Shown here piece by piece: positions 10,256 to 18,893 of a stretch of 56,992 nucleotides of DNA. The stretch is taken from contig NZ_CAMYKH010000014.1 of the NCBI RefSeq assembly GCF_947258935.1, positions 1 through 56,992 on the forward strand, read 5' to 3'. The DNA comes from an uncultured Muriicola sp. Its GTDB lineage: Bacteria; Bacteroidota; Bacteroidia; Flavobacteriales; Flavobacteriaceae. Made by a program: the position numbers and the translations under genes. Within the stretch, counting starts at the first letter, position 1; each line of letters starts with the position of its first letter. The notes under the pieces were generated by a model that saw only the letters and a program-made list of their open reading frames with translations, searched no databases and had not been told where the DNA came from.

Positions 10256-10353
10256 GTGTCAATAGTTAAAACTTCCTCAAAACCTTCTGTTTAAAGGCTT
10301 GAACCTAGTATGTTTGTGCTAAAGATTTAGTTTTTTATTCCACTTAGAATCCT

Positions 10354-10361
10354 TAATTTTG
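10354..10361 (+). promoter_or_regulatory. Candidate -7 promoter box for bamD
   Basis: TAATTTTG matches TAnnTTTG exactly and ends four bases before the bamD ATG, which would put the transcription start at the start codon. No TTG is seen 17-20 bp upstream (a T run is there instead). Confidence 0.4.
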
Positions 10362-10365
10362 CAAA

Positions 10366-11208
10366 ATGTTTTTGAAGCACCGAATCTTAATCCTCTTGGC
10401 CGCAGTAGCTCTCTTGTCACAATCTTGCAATGAGTACCAAAAGGTATTGAAGAATGAAGATGTTAAAGCGAAGTATGACATGGCTGAGAAATACTACGAG
10501 GCTAAGGACTTTAAAAGAGCGAATAGATTATTTGAACAGATAGCTCCTAAGTATGTTGGGAAACCGCAAGGGGAGCGTGTTCAATTTTTCTTAGCCGACA
10601 CATACTATCAGGTAAAGAACTACAATTTTGCAGGATATCAATTTGAACGTTTTCTAAAGTCGTATCCAAAAAGTGATAAAGCAGCTGAGTCTTCATTTTT
10701 AGGGGCTAAAAGTTATTATATGCTTTCCCCGAGGTATTCCTTAGATCAAACAGATACTGAAAAAGCACTTGTTAAACTTCAGAACTTCATCAATACTTAT
10801 CCCGAATCGGAATTTATGCCCGAGGCTAATAGTATGGCCAAGGAACTTACCACTAAGAAGGAGAAAAAGGCATTCGAAATTGCCAAGCAATTCACAAAAC
10901 TTGGTAATTCTTATATTTTAGACTACAGCATTTCAGCCGTGGCAGCACTGGATAATTTTGTTTCTGACTATCCAGGAACAATTTTTAGGGAAGAGGCCCT
11001 TTACCTCAAATTGGTAGCTACAGCAAATTTAGCGCTCAATAGTACACTAAATAGAAAAGAAGAACGTTTGGAAACCGCAGAAGCGGCCTACAAGAATCTC
11101 TTAAAATATTACCCTAAAACCAGCTTTTTAAAAGATGCTGAAAACTTACGTGAAAAAGTAAGTAAAGAAATGACCCGTTATAAAGAACAAGAAAATTTAG
11201 CTAAATGA
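10366..11208 (+). CDS. bamD: Outer membrane assembly factor lipoprotein BamD
   Basis: 280 residues. A lipoprotein signal (hydrophobic ILLAAVALLSQ followed by SC near residue 21) precedes TPR-type helices, seen in YEAKDFKRANRLFEQIAPKY and later FERFLKSYPKSDKAAESSF. BamD is the essential partner of BamA in inserting beta-barrel proteins into the outer membrane. It heads the conserved Bacteroidota cluster bamD-rpoZ-coaBC-porD-recN-fabI and overlaps rpoZ by four bases (ATGA). Confidence 0.93.
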   Translation: MFLKHRILILLAAVALLSQSCNEYQKVLKNEDVKAKYDMAEKYYEAKDFKRANRLFEQIAPKYVGKPQGERVQFFLADTYYQVKNYNFAGYQFERFLKSYPKSDKAAESSFLGAKSYYMLSPRYSLDQTDTEKALVKLQNFINTYPESEFMPEANSMAKELTTKKEKKAFEIAKQFTKLGNSYILDYSISAVAALDNFVSDYPGTIFREEALYLKLVATANLALNSTLNRKEERLETAEAAYKNLLKYYPKTSFLKDAENLREKVSKEMTRYKEQENLAK

Positions 11209-11540
11209 ATACGTACGATTTAAAGAATTCCAAAGCAGCGGTTTCTACCGTAACGATCAACAGAAATGAGTTCGATCAAAAGACAGGAAACATATATGAG
11301 GCTATTTCCATAGCTTCTAAAAGAGCCGTTCAGATCAACTCAGAGATAAAAAAGGAATTATTGGAGAAGTTAGAAGAATTTGCGACCTATAGTGATAGTC
11401 TTGAAGAAGTTTTTGAGAACAAGGAGCAGATAGAAGTTTCTAAATTCTACGAAAAATTACCTAAACCACATGCCATGGCCTTAAATGAATGGTTAGAAGA
11501 TAGAATTTACTACCGCAATACTGAGAAAGACGGAGAATAA
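11205..11540 (+). CDS. rpoZ: RNA polymerase omega subunit, Bacteroidota type
   Basis: 111 residues. The motif TGNIYEAISIASKRAVQIN (about 29-47) is the Rpb6/omega signature; omega helps assemble the RNA polymerase beta' subunit. The sequence C-terminal to it is the Bacteroidota-specific extension. It overlaps bamD (ATGA) and its stop is directly followed by the coaBC ATG, so it is deep inside the operon. Confidence 0.92.
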   Translation: MNTYDLKNSKAAVSTVTINRNEFDQKTGNIYEAISIASKRAVQINSEIKKELLEKLEEFATYSDSLEEVFENKEQIEVSKFYEKLPKPHAMALNEWLEDRIYYRNTEKDGE

Positions 11541-12746
11541 ATGTTAGTCGGCAAAAAAATCCTTTTGGGAGTTACCGGAGGTATTGCCGCCTATAAGACC
11601 GCTTTCTTAGTACGCTTATTAATAAAAGCCGGCGCTGAAGTTAAAGTTATTTTAACTGAAAGCGCCGTTTCTTTTGTGACCCCCTTAACGCTTGCTACCC
11701 TCTCCAGGAATCCTGTACATCTCGACTTTATTAACGAAAAGGAAGGCACATTAGATTGGAATAATCATGTAGAGCTCGGATTGTGGGCAGATCTTATGAT
11801 CATTGCCCCCGCAACTGCCAATACCTTGTCTAAGATGGCAAATGGCAGCAGTGATAATCTTCTTTTAGCCACTTATCTTTCGGCTAAATGTCCGGTGTTT
11901 TTTGCTCCTGCGATGGACCTCGATATGTATAAGCATCCCACCACAAAAGCCAGCTATCAAAAACTACAGTCTTTTGGAAACATAATGATCCCGGCTACTT
12001 CCGGTGAACTGGCCAGTGGTCTTGATGGCGAAGGGCGTATGGAAGAACCCGAAGAGATCATTGCGTTTATTATTCAACATTTAAAAGAAGGGTTGCCCCT
12101 GGTAAATAAAAAGGTGCTTATTACCGCAGGGCCAACTTATGAGGCTATAGATCCTGTTCGTTTTATTGGGAACTACTCTTCTGGGTTGATGGGAATAGAA
12201 TTGGCTAAAAAGGCCTCATCACTAGGTGCAAATGTAGTTCTGGTCCTGGGCCCATCAGATATAAAGATCAATGATCCTGCTATTGAGGTGGTCCATATAA
12301 CCTCTGCAGATGAAATGTATAAAGCGGCAATTTCTCATTTTAAGAAAGCTGAGGTGGTGATCGCAGCTGCCGCCGTTGCAGACTATAAGCCGAAGAAAGT
12401 AGCAAAAGAAAAGATCAAGAAATCTACCGGCGACCTTAGCCTGGAACTCGTAAAAAACAAGGATATTCTTTTAACACTGGGCAAGGCAAAGGAGGATCAG
12501 TACTTAGTTGGATTTGCTCTGGAAACTGAAAATGAGCTGGCAAATGCGCTTCAAAAATTAAAAAAGAAGAACCTCGACGCCATTGTTCTCAATTCTTTAA
12601 AGGACAAAGGAGCAGGCTTTGGAGGCAGTACCAATAAAATAACCTTTATAGACAAGAATTCTTCAATTAAATCGTTTGAAGTAAAGACTAAAGCCGAAGT
12701 AGCTTCAGATATTTGGAACGAAATTATCTCCAAGATTCATGCGTAA
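11541..12746 (+). CDS. coaBC: Phosphopantothenoylcysteine decarboxylase/synthetase CoaBC
   Basis: 401 residues. The flavoprotein decarboxylase half (about 1-185) begins with GVTGGIAAYK and has the His of NHVELGLWADL and the PAMDLDMYKHP substrate loop. The synthetase half (about 190-401) begins VLITAGPTYEAIDPVRFIGN, with AAAVADYKPK near residue 275. The protein makes 4'-phosphopantetheine for coenzyme A. coaE, the last step of the same pathway, lies 5.5 kb downstream on the same strand. It overlaps porD by 8 bp. Confidence 0.96.
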   Translation: MLVGKKILLGVTGGIAAYKTAFLVRLLIKAGAEVKVILTESAVSFVTPLTLATLSRNPVHLDFINEKEGTLDWNNHVELGLWADLMIIAPATANTLSKMANGSSDNLLLATYLSAKCPVFFAPAMDLDMYKHPTTKASYQKLQSFGNIMIPATSGELASGLDGEGRMEEPEEIIAFIIQHLKEGLPLVNKKVLITAGPTYEAIDPVRFIGNYSSGLMGIELAKKASSLGANVVLVLGPSDIKINDPAIEVVHITSADEMYKAAISHFKKAEVVIAAAAVADYKPKKVAKEKIKKSTGDLSLELVKNKDILLTLGKAKEDQYLVGFALETENELANALQKLKKKNLDAIVLNSLKDKGAGFGGSTNKITFIDKNSSIKSFEVKTKAEVASDIWNEIISKIHA

Positions 12747-13632
12747 TTCAGTGATGCTCTTATTTGTATTCCTTTTGACCTTTACGGTTGCAGGGCAGGA
12801 ACTCAATTGCGTTATTACAGTAAACTCGGATCAGGTAAGTCAGACCAATCAACAAATCTTTAGAACTCTGGAGCGTTCCCTGAACGATTTTGTAAATAAG
12901 AATAAATGGACCAACAGGGTATACAAAGAGAATGAACGTGTGAATGCCAGGATGTTCATTACAGTCAACAAATTTGAATCTAACAGGTTCGAAGCCAATA
13001 TTCAGATACAGTCCTCACGACCAGTTTTCAACACTTCTTATGAAAGTCCGGTTTTTAATTACAAGGACAACCAATTTAATTTTGAGTATATAGAATTTCA
13101 GCCACTGATCTATAATCAAAATGTTTTTTCGTCTAACCTGGTTGGAGTAATTGCCTACTATGTTTATATCGTTTTAGGCTTAGATGCGGACACCTATGCC
13201 TTAGAGGGAGGGACAGATTTCTACAAGGAAGCTCAAAAAATAGTGATTCAGGCGCAAGGCAGCAATTTTTCCGGGTGGAGCCAATCGGCCACAGATAATC
13301 GTACGCGGTTTGTATTAGTAGATAACTTATTATCCAATACATTCAGGGAATACAGGATCGCAATGTATAATTACCACCGCAAAGGATTAGATATACTTGG
13401 AGACAATAACAGTACCGGAAAGCAAGTGATCTCTGGTTCTATGCGCTTGTTTGAAACCCTTATACAGCGCAGACCAAATGCTTTTTTGATCCAGACTTTT
13501 TTTGATGCTAAATCCGAAGAGATCCTCAATATCTTTTCAGATGGTCCAAAAGTAGATATTGTGGCACTTAAAAGCACGCTGAATAAGGTAGCACCCTTCT
13601 ATTCTTCTACCTGGAACGAGATAAAATATTAA
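12739..13632 (+). CDS. porD: Type IX secretion protein PorD (DUF4835 family)
   Basis: 297 residues. The N-terminal signal peptide (VMLLFVFLLTFTVAGQ) sends it to the periplasm. ELNCVITVNSDQVSQTN near residue 21, followed by the ..YNQNVFSSNLVGVIAYYVYIVLGLDADTY stretch, fits the DUF4835 family that is annotated as PorD in gliding or T9SS-bearing Bacteroidota. The exact role in secretion is poorly defined. The position between coaBC and recN is the one the family holds across the phylum, which supports the call. Confidence 0.85.
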   Translation: MRNSVMLLFVFLLTFTVAGQELNCVITVNSDQVSQTNQQIFRTLERSLNDFVNKNKWTNRVYKENERVNARMFITVNKFESNRFEANIQIQSSRPVFNTSYESPVFNYKDNQFNFEYIEFQPLIYNQNVFSSNLVGVIAYYVYIVLGLDADTYALEGGTDFYKEAQKIVIQAQGSNFSGWSQSATDNRTRFVLVDNLLSNTFREYRIAMYNYHRKGLDILGDNNSTGKQVISGSMRLFETLIQRRPNAFLIQTFFDAKSEEILNIFSDGPKVDIVALKSTLNKVAPFYSSTWNEIKY

Positions 13633-13694
13633 GTTCCCTCATTTTTTTACAGGACATAAACGGTTATCTTTACGCTACGATTAACGCTAAAGAT

Positions 13695-15347
13695 TTGCTG
13701 ACACACCTCACCATAAAAAACTATGCCCTGATTGAAGATCTATCGGTCTCTTTCGATAAAGGATTTAGTACCATTACCGGTGAAACCGGGGCAGGGAAGT
13801 CTATTTTTTTAGGAGGCTTGTCGCTGGTATTGGGAAAGCGGGCCGATCTGAATTCTTTGCGAGACAAGGAACTTAAATGTATCATAGAAGCTGAATTTGA
13901 CATTGAACATTACGGGTTAAAAGTTTTGTTTGATGCCAATGATCTCGATTATGATCTGCGTACCATCCTTCGAAGAGAGATACACCCCAATGGCAAATCG
14001 AGAGCTTTTGTTAATGATTCACCAGTAACCCTCGATGTAATTTCTCAAGTGGGACAGCGCCTAATTGATATACATTCACAACATCAAACCCTGGAACTTA
14101 CAGAGAATGAATTTCAGCTTAAGGTGATCGATGCTTTGGCAAATAATAAACAACTACTATCTACCTATAAGGAACATCTAAAAGTCTTTGAGGCGGCACA
14201 AAAAGAGTTGAACCAGCTAAGGAAAACACTTGCCGATGCTGAAAAGGAACAAGACTATAACAGTTTCCTATTCAACGAGTTAAAGAATGCTCCGTTGCAA
14301 GCAGGGATTCTTGAAGAGTTAGAATCAACCTATGAGCAGCTTACCAATGTAGAAAGTATTTTGGAACAATTATCGAATGGTCATGAATTGCTGAATAACG
14401 AAGAGATAGGCGTTCAGGCCCTACTTGCTCAATGTAAGCATAGTATTTCTAAGGTTTCAGGATACGGTTCTGCTTATGCTTCTCTTTTTGAAAGAATCCA
14501 AACAGTTTTTGTAGAATTAGACGACATTAGGTCGGAAATTGAAACTTTGCAAGAACAGGTAACTCCTAATCCTGGTCTGTTAGAAGAGGTTAATGAAAAA
14601 CTACAATTGCTTTACAACTTGCAGAAAAAGCACAGTGCGGCAACGGTAGGCGAACTTCTGGAAATAAAGGACCAATTAGAAGAAAAATTAAGTAAGTCCG
14701 AAGATCTTGAACAGGATATAGAAGCACAGGAAGCCCTAATAAAAACTACACAAAAGGAATTGACAGTGCTGGCCAGTGAATTAAGTGATAGAAGACTAGC
14801 CGTAGTGCCACAATTAAAAAGCAAACTGGAATCTTCACTGCAATCTTTGGGGATGCCTAATGCCACATTTAACATACAAATTGAAAAAACGGAGTCATTT
14901 CTAAGTACGGGAAGAGATCAGCTAATTTTTGAGTTTTCCGCAAATAGGGGATCCGGTTTTGGGTCTTTAAAGAAAGTAGCCTCCGGAGGAGAGCTATCCA
15001 GAATAATGTTGATCATAAAATCTATACTGGCGTCCTATGAACAATTGCCCACAATGATGTTCGATGAGATTGATACCGGAGTTTCGGGCGAGATCTCTAA
15101 CAATATGGGAGACATTATGCAACAAATGAGTGCCAATATGCAGGTTTTTTCAATTACCCACCTGCCACAGGTAGCTTCAAAAGGAGATCATCATTATAAG
15201 GTATTTAAAGAAGATGATGGTGAAGTTACCAGAACACGTATGAAAAAGCTCTCTCCTGAGGAACGGGTGGTTGAGTTGGCAGAAATGCTGGGGGGAAAGG
15301 CCTTGTCCGATTCGGCCATGGCACATGCCAAGCAATTACTTAATTAA
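13695..15347 (+). CDS. recN: DNA repair protein RecN
   Basis: 550 residues. SMC-like ATPase with Walker A TGETGAGKS (about 29-37), long coiled-coil arms in the middle (about 150-400, rich in Glu, Lys and Leu), the signature KKVASGGELSRIMLIIKS, and Walker B MFDEIDTGVSGE (about 455). RecN acts in double-strand break repair and chromosome cohesion. The start is TTG at 13695; it fits the family N-terminus (LTHLTIKNYALIEDL) and no ATG is available nearby. A TATCTTTAC box lies about 22 bp upstream, so recN may have its own promoter inside the operon. Confidence 0.95.
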   Translation: MLTHLTIKNYALIEDLSVSFDKGFSTITGETGAGKSIFLGGLSLVLGKRADLNSLRDKELKCIIEAEFDIEHYGLKVLFDANDLDYDLRTILRREIHPNGKSRAFVNDSPVTLDVISQVGQRLIDIHSQHQTLELTENEFQLKVIDALANNKQLLSTYKEHLKVFEAAQKELNQLRKTLADAEKEQDYNSFLFNELKNAPLQAGILEELESTYEQLTNVESILEQLSNGHELLNNEEIGVQALLAQCKHSISKVSGYGSAYASLFERIQTVFVELDDIRSEIETLQEQVTPNPGLLEEVNEKLQLLYNLQKKHSAATVGELLEIKDQLEEKLSKSEDLEQDIEAQEALIKTTQKELTVLASELSDRRLAVVPQLKSKLESSLQSLGMPNATFNIQIEKTESFLSTGRDQLIFEFSANRGSGFGSLKKVASGGELSRIMLIIKSILASYEQLPTMMFDEIDTGVSGEISNNMGDIMQQMSANMQVFSITHLPQVASKGDHHYKVFKEDDGEVTRTRMKKLSPEERVVELAEMLGGKALSDSAMAHAKQLLN

Positions 15348-15395
15348 GAATAAATTAGATATATTTAAGGACAACATAAACCTAAGATTTAAACA

Positions 15396-16208
15396 ATGGG
15401 ATACGACTTACTCAAAGGAAAAAAAGGAATCATATTTGGAGCTTTAGATGAGAATTCTATAGCCTGGAAAACTGCGGAAAGGGTACATGAAGAAGGGGGG
15501 ACTTTTGTTCTGACTAATGCACCAATCGCAATGCGGATGGGACAGATCAATGAATTGGCCAAAAAGACAAAATCCGAGATCATTCCTGCCGATGCTACAA
15601 GTGAAGAAGATCTTGCTAATTTAGTTACCAAATCAATGGAAATTTTGGGTGGCAAACTAGATTTTGTCTTGCACTCTATAGGAATGTCTGTCAATGTTAG
15701 GAAAGGACGTTTATATACAGACGAGAAATACGATTTCACCACCAAAGGATGGGATGTTTCTGCGCTGTCATTTCACAAAGTGATGCAGAGTTTATACAAG
15801 GCAGATGCTATGAATCAATGGGGAAGTATTGTTGCGCTTACTTATATGGCAGCTCAGCGTACCTTCCCGGATTATAATGATATGGCAGATAACAAAGCCT
15901 ATTTGGAATCGGTAGCACGCAGCTTTGGGTATTTCTTTGGGAAAGAGAAAAAAGTAAGGGTCAATACCATCTCCCAATCACCAACGCCTACCACGGCAGG
16001 CCAGGGAGTTAAAGGCTTTGACGGCTTTATTTCATATGCAGAAAAAATGTCACCCTTAGGAAATGCCACTGCGCTAGATTGTGCTAATTATACGATTTCT
16101 CTCTTTTCAGATCTAACTAAAAAAGTGACCATGCAGAACCTGTTTCATGATGGAGGCTTTTCCAACACCGGCGTGAGTCAGGAAGTAATTGAGCGATTTT
16201 CAGATTAA
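15396..16208 (+). CDS. fabI: Enoyl-ACP reductase FabI
   Basis: 270 residues, SDR fold. The NADH site begins GIIFGALDENSIAW, and the FabI catalytic Tyr-(x6)-Tyr-(x6)-Lys region is seen as LTYMAAQRTFPDY followed by NDMADNKA (about 146-165). It carries out the last reduction step in each round of fatty-acid elongation and is the target class of triclosan-like inhibitors. It follows recN by 48 bp and a terminator hairpin comes 20 bp after its stop, marking the end of the bamD operon. Confidence 0.95.
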   Translation: MGYDLLKGKKGIIFGALDENSIAWKTAERVHEEGGTFVLTNAPIAMRMGQINELAKKTKSEIIPADATSEEDLANLVTKSMEILGGKLDFVLHSIGMSVNVRKGRLYTDEKYDFTTKGWDVSALSFHKVMQSLYKADAMNQWGSIVALTYMAAQRTFPDYNDMADNKAYLESVARSFGYFFGKEKKVRVNTISQSPTPTTAGQGVKGFDGFISYAEKMSPLGNATALDCANYTISLFSDLTKKVTMQNLFHDGGFSNTGVSQEVIERFSD

Positions 16209-16228
16209 GAAGATATAAAACAGCATTG

Positions 16229-16254
16229 AGCCATCCTCTTTGGGATGGCTTTTC
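16229..16254 (+). terminator. Intrinsic terminator after fabI
   Basis: A perfect 8-bp stem AGCCATCC / GGATGGCT (16229-16236 and 16243-16250) with a 6-base loop is followed by TTTCT. It lies 20 bp after fabI and just before the glycosyltransferase ATG. Confidence 0.75.
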
Positions 16255-16269
16255 TATTATCACATTGCC

Positions 16270-17271
16270 ATGGACCTTTTCTTTTCGTTCATCATACCCG
16301 TTTATAACAGACCAGATGAAATTAGGGAGCTGCTGGATAGTCTTTTGGAACAAACCTATCAAAACCCATATGAAGTAGTGATCGTTGAAGATGGGTCTCA
16401 AAACCGTTCTGAGGAAGTGGCACGTTCCTTTCAGAAAAAATTGCAAATATCCTATTACTTTAAAGAAAATAGTGGGCCAGGGGATTCCCGGAATTATGGG
16501 ATGCGAAAGGCAAAAGGCAATTATTTTATTATTCTCGATTCAGACTGTTTACTCCCGCCGACATACCTTGATAGCGCGTCCAAGGCTCTTGTGGACCATT
16601 ATGTAGATTGTTTTGGAGGTCCGGACACAGCGCATCATACTTTTAGCACAACTCAAAAGGCCATAAATTACGCCATGACGGCCTTTATTTCAACAGGAGG
16701 TATCAGAGGAAATAAAAAGGTGGCTCAACAATTCCAACCCAGAAGCTTTAACATGGGGATATCAAAAGAGGCCTTTGAAAAAACCGGTGGATTTGGAAAG
16801 ATACATCCCGGGGAAGATCCGGACCTCAGTATACGCCTATGGGGACTTGGATTTAATACCCGTCTAATACCTGAAGCTTTTGTATATCACAAGAGGCGCG
16901 TAGATTTTAATAAATTCTACACCCAGGTAAAGAAATTTGGAATGGTAAGGCCAATATTAAATAGCTGGCACCCTAAAACGGCCAAACTTACCTACTGGTT
17001 CCCTATCTTTTTCATTATTGGCCTTATTGTGTCTATTTTTTTAGCAATCGTTCAAATACCTTGGTTTTTGTTCTTTTATCTGTTATACTTTGTGGTAGTA
17101 TTAATTGATTCATGGTACAAGAACAAGAAGTTAGGCATTGCACTCTTATCCTTATGGGCCGTTATAATACAATTTACTGGCTATGGACTGGGTTTTTTTA
17201 AATCGACATTCTTACTTACATTTAGTAAGAAGAAACCTCAGGAATTATTTCCCTTCTTATTTTTTAAATAA
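16270..17271 (+). CDS. Family 2 glycosyltransferase
   Basis: 333 residues from ATG 16270. The GT-A fold begins FSFIIPVYNRPDEI, with VIVEDGSQNRS (about 37) and the metal-binding ILDSDC (about 84). The acceptor-side motif HPGEDPDLSIRLWGLG is near residue 180, and two hydrophobic segments near 240-300 should anchor it in the membrane. It transfers a sugar to an unknown acceptor, probably a surface glycan or lipid. A longer frame from 16240 starts inside the fabI terminator and was rejected. It ends two bases before the YbbR-type gene. Confidence 0.88.
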   Translation: MDLFFSFIIPVYNRPDEIRELLDSLLEQTYQNPYEVVIVEDGSQNRSEEVARSFQKKLQISYYFKENSGPGDSRNYGMRKAKGNYFIILDSDCLLPPTYLDSASKALVDHYVDCFGGPDTAHHTFSTTQKAINYAMTAFISTGGIRGNKKVAQQFQPRSFNMGISKEAFEKTGGFGKIHPGEDPDLSIRLWGLGFNTRLIPEAFVYHKRRVDFNKFYTQVKKFGMVRPILNSWHPKTAKLTYWFPIFFIIGLIVSIFLAIVQIPWFLFFYLLYFVVVLIDSWYKNKKLGIALLSLWAVIIQFTGYGLGFFKSTFLLTFSKKKPQELFPFLFFK

Positions 17272-17273
17272 TA

Positions 17274-18230
17274 ATGGCTGCAAAACAAGTTTTAAAAGGT
17301 GCTGTAAAGCGAAAAGTGAAGGTCTTTGTGATCTTATTGTTTTGCTCATTTTTAGCATGGCTTGTCAGTAAACTATCTGATACACATACAGATAGGACTA
17401 CTTTTGACTTGGTCTATACCAACATTCCCGATTCCCTTTTTTTTCTAGGGGCGTCCAAAGACAATTTAACAATTACGGCAAGGGGCAGTGGTTGGCAGTT
17501 TCTGGGATCCCGATTTGCAACCAGGAAATTGTCGATTGATCTTAATGAGATGAGTTATCGTGGTAATAAATTTTTCCTCGCAGAACCGGTATACAGAAAA
17601 CAGATTGAATCTAAACTTCCGGATGCCATGACCATCCTTCAAATGGATCAGGATACCATATTTTTTGATTTTACCCGTATGATCAGTAAGAAAGTACCCG
17701 TTCGCGTAGATGCTACTATAGACCTTGCACAAAATTACCTTATGTATGGTGATCTGGAAATTTCACCGGACTCTGTTGTTTTAAGAGGCCCGTTGCAGGA
17801 AATAGACACCATTAAAGAAGCACATACAGAGGCTGTTATCCTTTCTGATATAACCGATAGTTTTAAAAGAACACTACAGCTCTTAAAACCATCTGATCTG
17901 GTTCATGCGGTATACGAACAGCAAAGTGTAACCTTTTCGGCAACGGTATTCCGCTTTTCTGAAAAAATATTTCAGGTGCCCGTGGAAGTAGCCAATCTGC
18001 CTCAGGGAACGCAAATAAGGACCTTTCCCAATACTGTAGAGGTTTTGTGCAAAGCGAGCATAGAACGACTTAAGGAGATAGTTCCTACGGATTTCAGGAT
18101 AATTGCAGACCTGGCAGATATCAAAGAAGATTCACCCTTTTTGCCATTATATTTAATTCAACAACCAGACAGTCTTCCAAGTGTTCAGATGAGGCAATCA
18201 CAGGTAGAATTCATTTTAAAAAGAGAATGA
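17274..18230 (+). CDS. YbbR-like domain protein (CdaR-type), membrane-anchored
   Basis: 318 residues. One N-terminal membrane segment (VFVILLFCSFLAWLVSKLS, about 18-36) is followed by an extracytoplasmic part made of repeated beta units (SIDLNEMSYRGNKFFLA; VPVEVANLPQGTQIRTFP), the look of YbbR domains. In Firmicutes such proteins (CdaR) control a diadenylate cyclase; no cyclase gene is in this window, so the role here is open. It overlaps coaE by four bases (ATGA), a link common in Flavobacteriaceae. Confidence 0.82.
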   Translation: MAAKQVLKGAVKRKVKVFVILLFCSFLAWLVSKLSDTHTDRTTFDLVYTNIPDSLFFLGASKDNLTITARGSGWQFLGSRFATRKLSIDLNEMSYRGNKFFLAEPVYRKQIESKLPDAMTILQMDQDTIFFDFTRMISKKVPVRVDATIDLAQNYLMYGDLEISPDSVVLRGPLQEIDTIKEAHTEAVILSDITDSFKRTLQLLKPSDLVHAVYEQQSVTFSATVFRFSEKIFQVPVEVANLPQGTQIRTFPNTVEVLCKASIERLKEIVPTDFRIIADLADIKEDSPFLPLYLIQQPDSLPSVQMRQSQVEFILKRE

Positions 18231-18811
18231 TACGAATAGGGTTAACCGGGGGTATAGGTAGTGGTAAGACCACCGTAGCTGCAATGTTTGAGGATCTAGG
18301 CGTCGCAGTTTATAACTCGGATATAGAGGCAAAAAGATTAATGAATGAAGATCCCGGAATACGAACTGCAATTAGAACTCTTTTCGGAGAAATGGCATAT
18401 CAAAATAATGCGTTGAATAGAAAATTCCTTGCTGAAAAGGCGTTTAAAAATAGAGAGCTACTTATAGCTTTAAATGAAATTGTACATCCTGCCGTACGCC
18501 AAGATTTTAAGACCTGGGTTGAAAAGCAAGAAGGTGAGTACGTGATACAGGAGGCAGCCATTCTATTTGAAAATGGAGGATACAAGAATTTTGACAAAAT
18601 GATCTTAGTTACGGCGCCTAAGAAAGAAAGAATCGCCCGAATTAAACTTCGCGACCACCTAACGGAAAAGGCAATTCTGGAACGTATGCAGCACCAATGG
18701 CCTGTTAAGAAAAAAAAGGAACTGGCACAATATGTGATCATAAATAAAAACTTAGAGGATACACGTAACCAGGTACGTAAAATTCACGATCAAATCCTTC
18801 AAAAAAGTTGA
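18227..18811 (+). CDS. coaE: Dephospho-CoA kinase CoaE
   Basis: 194 residues, normal length. The P-loop GLTGGIGSGKTTVA is at residues 5-18, the acidic substrate site follows in YNSDIEAKRLM, and EIVHPAVRQDF lies near residue 85. The enzyme phosphorylates dephospho-CoA to coenzyme A. It is translationally coupled to the YbbR gene. An 82-bp gap with a TAATTTTAC box separates it from the histidine kinase. Confidence 0.95.
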   Translation: MIRIGLTGGIGSGKTTVAAMFEDLGVAVYNSDIEAKRLMNEDPGIRTAIRTLFGEMAYQNNALNRKFLAEKAFKNRELLIALNEIVHPAVRQDFKTWVEKQEGEYVIQEAAILFENGGYKNFDKMILVTAPKKERIARIKLRDHLTEKAILERMQHQWPVKKKKELAQYVIINKNLEDTRNQVRKIHDQILQKS

Positions 18812-18893
18812 TAATCAATAATTTTAACATTTTTGTTAAGATTAGGTTAAACAAGCAATCCGCTAAATGTTAAATTTTTAATTTTACGCCAAA

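Noticed and set aside
16240-16269. A longer glycosyltransferase start at 16240.
   Set aside because: It begins inside the fabI terminator hairpin, and the GT-A fold begins right after the later ATG.
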